A DNA stretch of 64,000 nucleotides from VAXT01 sp038040395 (GTDB lineage Bacteria > Actinomycetota > Thermoleophilia > Gaiellales > Gaiellaceae), in contig JBBPIJ010000005.1 of the NCBI GenBank assembly GCA_038040395.1, forward strand, positions 78,379 through 142,378, in the 5' to 3' direction. The notes under the pieces are model-generated. The model had not been told where the DNA came from. It did not search any database and worked only from the letters and a program-made list of their open reading frames with translations. Position 1 is the first letter of the stretch. Every line of letters starts with the position of its first letter. The translations under genes were made by a program, and so were the position numbers. Positions 50,120 through 57,428 of the stretch are shown piece after piece.

Positions 50120-51139
50120 GTGAACTGGGATCTCCGTAAGGCCGAGCAGGCGCTCGCCCGCGGCGATGTCGCAGAGGCCCGGGTCTATGCGTGGAACGCG
50201 CTGGCCACGATCAGGCCGGAGGAGCTCAGCACCCTCCAGCGAATCGCGGAGCGCTGCGATGACCCGCTGCTGACCCTCGAGCTCCAGCGTCGCGGCGTTC
50301 CGTACCAACCCGAGCCGCCGCCCGAGCCGCCTCCGATCTCGACGGTCGGCAAGCTCGTCCGCGCGTCGGCCCTCCTGGTCCTCGTGACGGCAGTCGTACT
50401 CACCATGGTGGGCGTATCGCCGAGCGAACCGGGGCCGCTCGAGCCGAAGGAGGAAGACCCCGCCCTCGTCCAGGAGGAGGGATTCCCAATCCTTCGCCTG
50501 AACTCAGGAATCTGGCTCGTGCGAATCGGCCGCTCGGAGCGCGTCCCTCTCCAGAAGCTGGCTGACGATCTCTTCTTCCGCTATCGGCTGCCGATCGGCG
50601 TCCAGGCAGAGATCCCGACCATTCCCAACTCCGCGCTCGACCAGCAGGAGCACCAACTCATCGGCGAGGAGCTGCTCGCACTGCTCGCAAGAGCGTACGA
50701 GGCCAGCGGGAACGCAACGATCATCGGCGTCACCGACTACGAGATGCGCAGCCGGTCGCTCGAGCTCTCGAACACGTTCTCTCTCCGCAGCCGAGTGCAC
50801 TACAGTGTGGTCTCGACCGCTGACCTGGGCGCAAACGTGACCGATCGGATCCACGGGAACACGCGGTACAAGCGGACTCGCAAGCTCGTGGCCAGGAACA
50901 TCGGCTTCCTCTTCTTCGGGAGACCGGAGGTCGACGATCCGCGCAGCCTCTTTCGGACGCAGATGTCGGGCACCGACGACATCGACGCGCTCGACGAGGA
51001 GCTATGTCCCGCGGCGCTCGATCGTCCGCACATCACGGACGAACAGGACGGCCAACGTCGCAGTCAGGCTGATCGCCGCCGCGCCCAGGATCGTCTCTCG
51101 TGTTCCGACCGCCTCCGCCACCGGGCCGGCTACCGCTAG
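50120..51139 (+). CDS. Membrane-anchored archaemetzincin-like protein lacking the zinc motif
   Basis: 339 residues. The N-terminal 55 residues are a TPR-like helical segment (ALARGDVAEARVYAWNALAT), followed by a Pro-rich stretch and one transmembrane helix (VRASALLVLVTAVVLTMVG). The rest follows the archaemetzincin pattern (IIGVTDYEM, HYSVVSTADL, RKLVARNIGFLFFGRPEVDD, TQMSGTDDIDALDEEL). The expected HExxHxxGxxH is replaced by ARNIGFLFFG, so it should not bind zinc. The last 46 codons lie antisense to the MFS gene; the native stop may have been lost. Confidence 0.62.
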   Translation: MNWDLRKAEQALARGDVAEARVYAWNALATIRPEELSTLQRIAERCDDPLLTLELQRRGVPYQPEPPPEPPPISTVGKLVRASALLVLVTAVVLTMVGVSPSEPGPLEPKEEDPALVQEEGFPILRLNSGIWLVRIGRSERVPLQKLADDLFFRYRLPIGVQAEIPTIPNSALDQQEHQLIGEELLALLARAYEASGNATIIGVTDYEMRSRSLELSNTFSLRSRVHYSVVSTADLGANVTDRIHGNTRYKRTRKLVARNIGFLFFGRPEVDDPRSLFRTQMSGTDDIDALDEELCPAALDRPHITDEQDGQRRSQADRRRAQDRLSCSDRLRHRAGYR

Positions 51140-52231
51140 GCCGAGGGGGATGAGGATCCACGAGCCGAGCGCGTCGTACGAGTAGACCCGGGACAGCTTC
51201 TCCGGCGGGATCTCCTGCTGCATCGTCGTGTCCCAGAGGATCCCGAAGGTCTCCGCGCCGATGCCCGCCAGTGCCGCCACGGCGATCAGGCCGACGAGTG
51301 GAAACGGCACGGCCAATCCGAGCAGGAACGGGATCGTCAGCAAGAAGCCGAGCGTGGCCGCGAGCAGCAGCCGACGGGGCTTGAAGCGCAGAAGGAGCAG
51401 GCCACCCGCTATGAGCCCGAGCGCCTGCGCCGTCAGGATGAAGCCCCAAGCCGCCGCGCCGCCCAGATGATCCTTGGCGATCGGTGGCCCGAGCACGCCC
51501 TCGCTTCCGAGCTCGACGGCGTTGCAGAACCCGAACTGAAGAACGATCACCCACAACCACGTCCGCGTGCGGAACTCTCGCCATCCCACTCCGAGCTCGG
51601 CGAAGAAGTTGGACGCCTCCATCTTCAGCTCGGTAGGAAGCCGGATCATCGCGGTGAAGAGCGCCGCGAGCATGAAAGTCGCTGCGTCGACAGCGATACC
51701 TACGCCCGGATTGGTCGCCGCGACGATGAGGCCGCCGAGCGCGGCCCCGCCGATCCAGCTTCCGTTCGTGCCGAGGCGGAGGATGGCGTTCGCGCTCTGC
51801 AGCAGCGGCTTCGGGACCGTTTGCGGGACGATGCCGGACGCGGCCGGGAAGAAGAACGCCGAGCTCGTGCCGTTGAGCGCACCGAGGGCCATCAGGTGCC
51901 AGACCTGCGCCTGGCCGGTGAGGAGGAGCAGTGCGATCCCGCCCTGGCTGGCGCCGCTGGCGACGTTCGAGGCCACCATCACGAGGTGCCGCGGCAGGCG
52001 ATCGGCCCAGATTCCGCCGACGAGCAAGAAGACGACCTGCGGCACCGACCGCGCGGCCAGCACGTAGCCGAGGTCCGCCTTCGAGCCGGTCAGGTCGAGG
52101 ACCGCGAACGCGAGCGCGACGTTCGCGAACGCGTTGCCGACGAACGACGTCGTCCGGCCCAGGAAGAGGAGCCGGAACTCGCGCTGGCCGAGCGGGCCGT
52201 TGCGCAGCTCTGACCAGAGGCGGCGGATCAT
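51002..52231 (-). CDS. MFS-family transporter
   Basis: 409 residues with about twelve helices. FGILWDTTMQQEIPPEKLSR, YDALGSWILIPLGLA and the N-terminal FRLLFLGRTTSFVGNAF belong to the MFS-3/TcyA-like group common in actinobacteria (macrolide-efflux-like). The 3' end overlaps the 3' end of the opposing archaemetzincin-like gene by 138 bp. Substrate unknown; could be an efflux pump. Confidence 0.88.
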   Translation of the reverse strand: MIRRLWSELRNGPLGQREFRLLFLGRTTSFVGNAFANVALAFAVLDLTGSKADLGYVLAARSVPQVVFLLVGGIWADRLPRHLVMVASNVASGASQGGIALLLLTGQAQVWHLMALGALNGTSSAFFFPAASGIVPQTVPKPLLQSANAILRLGTNGSWIGGAALGGLIVAATNPGVGIAVDAATFMLAALFTAMIRLPTELKMEASNFFAELGVGWREFRTRTWLWVIVLQFGFCNAVELGSEGVLGPPIAKDHLGGAAAWGFILTAQALGLIAGGLLLLRFKPRRLLLAATLGFLLTIPFLLGLAVPFPLVGLIAVAALAGIGAETFGILWDTTMQQEIPPEKLSRVYSYDALGSWILIPLGLAVAGPVAEAVGTRETILGAAAISLTATLAVLFVRDVRTIERRGT

Positions 52232-52263
52232 CGGGAGATCGTTGCCGATTCGGTCTTAGAAGA

Positions 52264-52336
52264 TGGAGCCGAGGGGACTCGAACCCCTGCCCTACGCGCT
52301 GCCAGCGCGTCGCTCTTCCAACTGAGCTACGGCCCC
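52264..52336 (-). tRNA. tRNA-Ala (anticodon GGC)
   Basis: Reverse-strand cloverleaf, 73 nt. The acceptor GGGGCCG pairs with CGGCTCC, with D-arm TAGCTCAGTTGGAAGAGC and anticodon stem ACGCG/CGCGT. The loop CTGGCAG has anticodon GGC, and the T-arm contains GGTTCGAGTCC. The 5' part of this gene (52292-52336) is also the 3' end of the upstream nuclease-like reading frame. Confidence 0.95.
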
Positions 52337-52759
52337 TTGTCGCTGAATTGTAGCCGCGAAATCGAAGTCATCCGCCCAGTTGATGCGACGCCGCTGGTTG
52401 TTGAGACAAGGCTCAATGCGCAACGCGAACGACGGACGGCTCGCCACGAGGGAGATTGGAATGAGAAAGCAACGATCAAGCTCCAAGCAGTACGCAGCAA
52501 TGGCGTCCACCTCCTCCGCCGAGTACGTGCGGCGGCGAAATCCTTCCGCAGCGCGCCTATTGCTCATGCAAAACACAGTCAGCACGCCGTTGCGGCGCGT
52601 CACCCATTTGCATTGCACGCGAAGCAATTCCTCGCCCAGGTCCAGAATCAGGTCGTACCGTCCTCCTTCGCCCAGCGGGCGGTAGACGTCAACTCCGAGC
52701 TTCATTGCAGCCAGGGCGATGGCCGCCTCGGCGATGGCTCCCTTCCGATCTGTTGTCAT
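52292..52759 (-). CDS. PD-(D/E)XK nuclease-like protein whose frame ends inside tRNA-Ala
   Basis: 155 residues from the ATG at 52759: MTTDRKGAIAEAAIALAAMK, then GEGGRYDLILDLGEELLRVQ and CKWVTRRNG carry the D...(E/D)xK active-site arrangement (Asp in RYDLILD, and Q-C-K). AIAAYCLELDRCFLIPI and LNNQRRRINWADDF match the family annotated as group I intron-associated PD-(D/E)XK endonuclease in actinobacteria. The last residues GAVAQLEERRAGS are encoded by the 5' half of tRNA-Ala, on the same strand. Frames starting earlier (to 52993) are not supported. Confidence 0.75.
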   Translation of the reverse strand: MTTDRKGAIAEAAIALAAMKLGVDVYRPLGEGGRYDLILDLGEELLRVQCKWVTRRNGVLTVFCMSNRRAAEGFRRRTYSAEEVDAIAAYCLELDRCFLIPISLVASRPSFALRIEPCLNNQRRRINWADDFDFAATIQRQGAVAQLEERRAGSA

Positions 52760-52807
52760 ACCAGACAACCTACCGATCCCATCGGCTGGGCCGTGTCCGT
52801 TTCGGAC

Positions 52808-52826
52808 ACCTGGAAGCTCTCCAGGT
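52808..52826. promoter_or_regulatory. Palindrome in the divergent promoter region
   Basis: ACCTGGA-N5-TCCAGGT, a perfect 7-bp inverted repeat, lies between the divergent nuclease-like gene and the flavoprotein-receiver fusion gene. It could be an operator or a hairpin in a leader. Confidence 0.3.
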
Positions 52827-52879
52827 TTCGCCGCCTGCATAAGCCCCGGCGCCTCGATTTCCCGGGCCGCTCCCTTACG

Positions 52880-54328
52880 ATGTGTCCCTCCCGATCGAGG
52901 CCTCACCTGGCGAGAATCACTCTCATAGCGAGCGGTGGCGTGCGCGCACCGACCCAACTTCAGTTGGCAGAGAGGTTCCTCGCGGATGGTCACGACGTGC
53001 GGTGCGTCGCTACCCGGAGCGCCTTGCGTTTCCTCGTGCCCTATCTCATCAGACGTCCTAGACGACTCGTGCGCTACGTCCGCAACTACCGATCACAGCT
53101 ACGCCACTGGCTTGCGTATTTCCGAGAACACCCGAAACGAGTTCCGCACATCGCAGAGGCAGCCTGGCCCGAGGTTGTCATCGTCGCGCCCGCGACCTGT
53201 AACTCGATCGGAAAGTTGGCCGCGGGGATCACGGACAACTTCGCGCTCCTCATCGTCCGCGCGACGCCTCGCGCGACGCGGGTGATCGTCGTCCCTTCGA
53301 TGAACCCAGAGATGTGGTACGACCCGCAATTCCAGTACAGCCTCGATCTGCTGAACGCGTCCCAGAAGTACCGCGTGCTCTCGCCAACCCGGGGGGAGAT
53401 GCTGAGCGGGGACCTCGGATTCGGAGCACAAGCTGCGTTCGAAGACATCGTCGCCGAGACATATCGCACGCTGGGAATGATCGGGGACGTCGCCACGGGA
53501 GCGCTCGCCCGCAAACAGGAAACCGACGACGAGGCCGCGGATGCCGACGAGGAGTCAGCGAGACCGACCGTCATCGTCGTCGACGAGGACGCGGCCCTGA
53601 GGAGAGGGCTTCGCCAAGCGCTCTCGGCACAGAGCTCGGCACCTCACGTGGAGGAGTTCGAGACGGCGACCGAGGCGCTGAGCTGGCTGCGGAGCCACCG
53701 AGCCGAGCTCGTCCTCACCGCCCTCGAGTTCTCACGCGGTGCGGCGGGGTTCGACTTGATCGAGTACCTCCGTAGACCCGGCTCCGACGCGGGCCTCTAC
53801 GTCATCGCCATGAGCCGCCAGGACCGCCGTGTCGCCGGCGCGGAGCGGCTCGCCCGCTACGAAGTGCACTTCCAGCAGAAGCCGCTCAACTTCAATTTCG
53901 TCGCCGGCATGGTCAGCGGCTGCCTTCAATCGCAGAAGATCCCCGGCGGCGAGATCGTGAGCCGAAGGCTCGCCTCAGGGGAGGTTCTCTTCAGCGAGGG
54001 TGACGAGGGCTCCGAGATCTATACCGTCGAGTCGGGAAGGCTGCGAGTCGTCAAGGAGATCGGAGGACGCGAGCTGATCGTCGGCACGGTCGAGGAAGGC
54101 GGAATCATCGGCGAGATGGCCTTCTTCGGCGAAGGCCGCCGATACGCCACGGCGCTCGCTGACGTCCAAACCGAGGTAGCCGAGATCGATCTCGCGCACG
54201 TTCGGGACTACATCGACCGGCAGCCGCCGTGGCTGAATGCGCTCATTCGCAGCCTCGGCGACCATCTGCGGCACGCGGACGAGAAGCTCGTCGAACTGCA
54301 GGGCGGGCAATGGCCTTCGACGAGCTGA
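52880..54328 (+). CDS. Flavoprotein (CoaC/UbiX-like) - receiver - cNMP-binding fusion
   Basis: 482 residues from the ATG at 52880. Residues to about 190 form a flavoprotein of the phosphopantothenoylcysteine-decarboxylase type (ARITLIASGGVRAPTQLQLA, VVIVAPATCNSIGKLAAGIT, VVPSMNPEMWYDPQFQYSL). Residues from about 205 to 340 are a response-regulator receiver (TVIVVDEDAALRRGLRQAL, YVIAMSRQ, QQKPL) where the usual phospho-Asp site reads VLTALEFSRG, i.e. it is lost. Residues 345-475 form a cNMP-binding domain (VLFSEGDEGSEIYTVESGRL, IGEMAFFGEGRRYATALA). A signalling protein of new architecture. Reading frames starting at 52337 are not real. Confidence 0.78.
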   Translation: MCPSRSRPHLARITLIASGGVRAPTQLQLAERFLADGHDVRCVATRSALRFLVPYLIRRPRRLVRYVRNYRSQLRHWLAYFREHPKRVPHIAEAAWPEVVIVAPATCNSIGKLAAGITDNFALLIVRATPRATRVIVVPSMNPEMWYDPQFQYSLDLLNASQKYRVLSPTRGEMLSGDLGFGAQAAFEDIVAETYRTLGMIGDVATGALARKQETDDEAADADEESARPTVIVVDEDAALRRGLRQALSAQSSAPHVEEFETATEALSWLRSHRAELVLTALEFSRGAAGFDLIEYLRRPGSDAGLYVIAMSRQDRRVAGAERLARYEVHFQQKPLNFNFVAGMVSGCLQSQKIPGGEIVSRRLASGEVLFSEGDEGSEIYTVESGRLRVVKEIGGRELIVGTVEEGGIIGEMAFFGEGRRYATALADVQTEVAEIDLAHVRDYIDRQPPWLNALIRSLGDHLRHADEKLVELQGGQWPSTS

Positions 54329-55131
54329 AGGCGAGACAGGCCGCTGAATGGGGCTCCGGCTCGTATGAGCCGATCGCACAGACGCTCGCGCCGATGCACG
54401 ACGAGATCGTTCGCCGGCTCGAGCCCGCACTTGGACGACGATGGCTCGACATCGCAACCGGCACGGGGGGCGTCGCGATGCGCGCGGCTAGCGCCGGCGC
54501 GAGCGTGACCGGACTGGACCTCGCCCCCGCGTTGATCGACACGGCGCGGCGACTCGCGCGGGAGCACGGGCTGGAGATCCGATATGAGGTGGGAGACGCC
54601 GAGGCCCTGCCCTACCCGGACTCGAGCTTCGACGTCGTCTCCTCCGCCGTGGGCGTCATCTTCGCCCCTTCCCACGCGTCGATCGCCCGCGAGCTCGCGC
54701 GTGTCGCTCGACCTGGGAGCCGGCTCGCGTTGACCGCGTGGCGACCGGAGGGAGGCGTCGGCGATTTCTTCGAGAGGATGGCTCCGTTCCGAGAGGCGAC
54801 GGCCGGGGAGACAGCGAGCCCGTTCGACTGGGGAGAAAAGGAATACGTGGAGGGCCTCCTCGGGGCAGACTTCGAGCTCGAGTTCGACGAGCTCGACGCC
54901 CCCTACACGGCGGAGTCCGGCGAGGCCGCATGGCAGGAGCTCTCGTCCTCCTACGGGCCGACGAAGACCCTCGCGGAGTCGTTGAGCCCTGAGCGTCGAG
55001 AGGAGCTTCGCCGGAGCGTCGTCTCCTTCTACGAAGAGCTTCGCGCGAACGGGGGCGTGCACCATTCTCGCGGGTATCTGCTCATCCTGGGCACGCGCAT
55101 CCGAGAGAGCCCGCTTGCGGACCCCGCCTGA
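54310..55131 (+). CDS. Class I SAM-dependent methyltransferase
   Basis: 273 residues from the ATG at 54310, overlapping the previous gene by 19 bp. WLDIATGTGGVAMRAASAGA is SAM motif I, TGLDLAPALIDTARRLA motif II, and VGDAEALPYPDSSFDVVSSA the usual acidic and post-motif region. PGSRLALTAWRP follows. This is the ubiquinone/menaquinone-type (UbiE-like) or general small-molecule methyltransferase family. Substrate unknown. It is coupled to both neighbours. Confidence 0.87.
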   Translation: MAFDELKARQAAEWGSGSYEPIAQTLAPMHDEIVRRLEPALGRRWLDIATGTGGVAMRAASAGASVTGLDLAPALIDTARRLAREHGLEIRYEVGDAEALPYPDSSFDVVSSAVGVIFAPSHASIARELARVARPGSRLALTAWRPEGGVGDFFERMAPFREATAGETASPFDWGEKEYVEGLLGADFELEFDELDAPYTAESGEAAWQELSSSYGPTKTLAESLSPERREELRRSVVSFYEELRANGGVHHSRGYLLILGTRIRESPLADPA

Positions 55132-55829
55132 TGCGCGTCCTCGCACTCGTGCACGGCGACATCGTCGGGCCTTCGCTATTCGCCGACGTGATCGAGCAAG
55201 CGGGTCACGACCTCGACGTGGTTACCCCGGCTTCCTGGTCGGCTTCTCCAGGCGATCCCGGCCACTTCGATGCCCTACTCGCTTTCGGCGGCGTCATGCA
55301 TGCGAACGAGGAGGCCGAACATCCTTGGCTCCGAGAAGAGAACGCCTTTCTGCGGCAAGCCCTCGACGCCGGCATCCCGACGTTAGGAATCTGCCTGGGT
55401 GCTCAGCTTCTGGCGAAGGCGGCCGGTAGCTCAATCGGGCCTGCCCCCGAGCCGGAAGTCGGATGGCACGAGGTGGAGCTGACCGACGCCGCCCGCCGCG
55501 ATCCCCTGTTCGGCTCCATGCCTGAGAGCTTTCACGCCTTCGAATGGCACTACTACGCATACAGCGTCCCGAGTGGGGGCGTCGAGCTGGCGCGGAGCGC
55601 GGTTTGTACCCAGGCGTTCCGCATCGGAGAGCGGGCTTGGGGAGTGTCGTTCCACCCCGAGGTCACCGCGGCGCAGATCGAAGAGTGGCTCGACCTTGGC
55701 CTCGAGATGCCGGTCTCACCCCGGACGGTCGAGCGAGACACGCGTCAGAGGATCGACCGCTGGAATGAGCTCGGGCGATCGCTCTGCCAGGATTTTCTGT
55801 CATTCGCGCAGCGGGTTAGCCCAACGTAG
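55131..55829 (+). CDS. Class I glutamine amidotransferase-like protein
   Basis: 232 residues, TGATG overlap with the methyltransferase gene. GICLGAQLLAKAAG carries the nucleophilic Cys, and WGVSFHPEVTAAQIEEW the His and Glu. FEWHYYAYSVPSGGVEL lies between them. The fold is that of GMP-synthase-type amidotransferase domains; stand-alone versions often act as gamma-glutamyl hydrolases or amidotransferases. The partner is not identifiable. Confidence 0.88.
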   Translation: MRVLALVHGDIVGPSLFADVIEQAGHDLDVVTPASWSASPGDPGHFDALLAFGGVMHANEEAEHPWLREENAFLRQALDAGIPTLGICLGAQLLAKAAGSSIGPAPEPEVGWHEVELTDAARRDPLFGSMPESFHAFEWHYYAYSVPSGGVELARSAVCTQAFRIGERAWGVSFHPEVTAAQIEEWLDLGLEMPVSPRTVERDTRQRIDRWNELGRSLCQDFLSFAQRVSPT

Positions 55830-55894
55830 AGAAGAGCTCCGCGGCTTGAACGGCGGGCTACAATCCATGCGGAACGCAAAGGACTGCCAAGCCT

Positions 55895-56251
55895 CTGGAC
55901 TCCCTCGAACAAGCACGCAGAATTGCCGGCCTCGCGGACGAGAAGCTGGCGCAGGAAATCGTGATCCTCGACATGCGGCCGGTGTGCGCGTACACCGACT
56001 TCTTCGTCATCTGCTCGGGCGGGAACACCCGGCAGACGAAGTCGATCGTCGACGAGGTGCGGTACGTGCTCAAGCAGGACGAGGAGCCGACTCTCCCCCA
56101 CTCGGTCGAGGGCGAGCGCGAGGGCGACTGGATCGTCGCGGACTACCTCGACGTCGTCCTCCACGTCTTCACGCCCGAGACCCGCAAGTACTACGGGCTC
56201 GAAGAGCTCTGGGACGACGTGCCGTCGATCGAGCACGCAACCGCGAGCTGA
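55895..56251 (+). CDS. rsfS: Ribosome silencing factor RsfS (Iojap), probable CTG start
   Basis: Binds ribosomal protein L14 and blocks subunit joining under starvation. LEQARRIAGLADEKLAQEIV, IVADYLDVVLHVFTPETRKY and YTDFFVICSGGNTRQTKSI are clear RsfS motifs. The N-terminal helix requires starting at a CTG at 55895, since the only canonical in-frame start is GTG at 55961, which would remove it, and an in-frame stop lies at 55847. AAAGGA lies 11 bases before the CTG. A TACAAT hexamer at 55859 could be a -10. With nadD and obgE nearby it is in the usual ribosome/growth context. Confidence 0.87.
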   Translation: MDSLEQARRIAGLADEKLAQEIVILDMRPVCAYTDFFVICSGGNTRQTKSIVDEVRYVLKQDEEPTLPHSVEGEREGDWIVADYLDVVLHVFTPETRKYYGLEELWDDVPSIEHATAS

Positions 56252-56328
56252 GCGACTAGCGAGCGGGCGTTTCTGCGGCACAGGGCCAAGTTCCCACATG
56301 GCGGCCCCGCTAGCGGTATACTCAATGT

Positions 56329-56589
56329 ATGACGACACAAGTACCAGTGCGTATGACAGAATCGGACCTGGCCGTATTGGACCACCTGATCGAGCAGGGA
56401 CGCTTCGCAAACCGCAGCGAAGCGCTTCGCGCCGGCCTGGCGCGCCTCATTCGCGACGAGCGTGAGCGCGCCATCGATGCGGCCTACCGCAGAGGCTATG
56501 CCGAGCATCCGCAGGAGGAATGGATCGGCCAAGTGGGGCTCGCCGGGTTGGAGCAGCTCGACCGGACCGAGGGTGGCAAGCCACTCTGA
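56329..56589 (+). CDS. CopG/ParD-like antitoxin
   Basis: 86 residues: VPVRMTESDLAVLDHLIEQG, FANRSEALRAGLARLIRDER is the ribbon-helix-helix DNA-binding fold, and the C-terminal extension AEHPQEEWIGQVGLAGL should bind the toxin. The ATG at 56329 lies just after a putative promoter segment. It overlaps the toxin start by 4 bp (CTGA). Probably autoregulates the module. Confidence 0.85.
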   Translation: MTTQVPVRMTESDLAVLDHLIEQGRFANRSEALRAGLARLIRDERERAIDAAYRRGYAEHPQEEWIGQVGLAGLEQLDRTEGGKPL

Positions 56590-56894
56590 ACCGCGGCGCG
56601 ATCTACGACGTCGAGCTGGCAAGCGGACGACGGCCTGCTGTCGTCGTCACGCGCGACGGAGCGATTCCCTTCCTCGCGAACATCACGGTCGCCGCGGTGA
56701 CTGCCACGATCCGCGATCTCCCCACCGAGGTTCCGCTCGGGCGAGAGCACGGTCTCGCGCGCGAGTGCGTCGTGAACTGCGACAACCTGTTCACGATCCC
56801 GAAGAGCGCGCTCGGCCCGCGCCGCGGTGAGCTCGACCCGCAGTCGCTTCTCCGGCTGCGCAACGCCCTTCGCATCGCGCTCGACCTCGACTGA
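56586..56894 (+). CDS. MazF/PemK-like toxin, probable CTG start
   Basis: 102 residues: LNRGAIYDVELASGRRPAVV, TRDGAIPFLANITVAAVTAT, VPLGREHGL, VVNCDNLFTIPKSAL. The RGxIYxV start and the NCDNL, IPKS segment are characteristic of MazF-type mRNA interferases. The first usable start codon is the CTG at 56586, in a 4-bp CTGA overlap with the antitoxin stop; no ATG, GTG or TTG occurs in frame just before it. The stop is directly followed by the stop of nadD on the other strand. Confidence 0.85.
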   Translation: MNRGAIYDVELASGRRPAVVVTRDGAIPFLANITVAAVTATIRDLPTEVPLGREHGLARECVVNCDNLFTIPKSALGPRRGELDPQSLLRLRNALRIALDLD

Positions 56895-57428
56895 CTACCG
56901 GTAGAGCCCCTCCTCTTCGACCAGCTTCGCAACCGACGGAGGAACCAGGTCGTCGATCGGCTCGCCGGCCTTGATCCGCCTGCGCACTTCGCTCGACGAG
57001 ACCTCCGGCGAGGCGAGCTCGAACGGGACGACCCGGTCGCCGTACGCGGACATGTCGGGGAGCGGATAGCCCGAGCGCGTGCCGACGGCGAGCTTGACCC
57101 ACTTCAGCACCTCCGCCGGCTCCCGCCAGCGGCCGAAGCCCGCCGCCTGGTCGGCCCCGACGACGAAGAGCGCGTCATCGCCGAACCCTCCGGCCTGTAC
57201 GGCGTCGACCGTGAACGCGTGCGGGTCGAGCCGCACGTTCATCCCCGGGAATGCCGCCTGGGCAAGCCGAAGGCGCGTCTCGGGGTCCGCGACGACGCCG
57301 CGGTGCCCGGGGTGCTCGATCACGAGAACGGTCAGCTCGTCGATCGGCAGCTGCTCGAGCGCGGCCTTCGCCAGCGCGACGTGGCCGTTGTGCGGCGGGT
57401 CGAACGTGCCGCCGAGAATTCCGTTCAC
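56895..57428 (-). CDS. nadD: Nicotinate-nucleotide adenylyltransferase
   Basis: Makes deamido-NAD from nicotinate mononucleotide and ATP. 177 residues from the GTG at 57428 (GTGA overlap with obgE). GILGGTFDPPHNGHVALAKA carries the HxGH ATP motif as HNGH, LFVVGADQAAGF is the substrate region, and VSSSEVRRRIKAGEPI the SxTxxR motif as SSSEVRRR. The length is slightly shorter than many NadD proteins but complete. It belongs to the obgE-rpmA-rplU operon. Confidence 0.93.
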   Translation of the reverse strand: MNGILGGTFDPPHNGHVALAKAALEQLPIDELTVLVIEHPGHRGVVADPETRLRLAQAAFPGMNVRLDPHAFTVDAVQAGGFGDDALFVVGADQAAGFGRWREPAEVLKWVKLAVGTRSGYPLPDMSAYGDRVVPFELASPEVSSSEVRRRIKAGEPIDDLVPPSVAKLVEEEGLYR

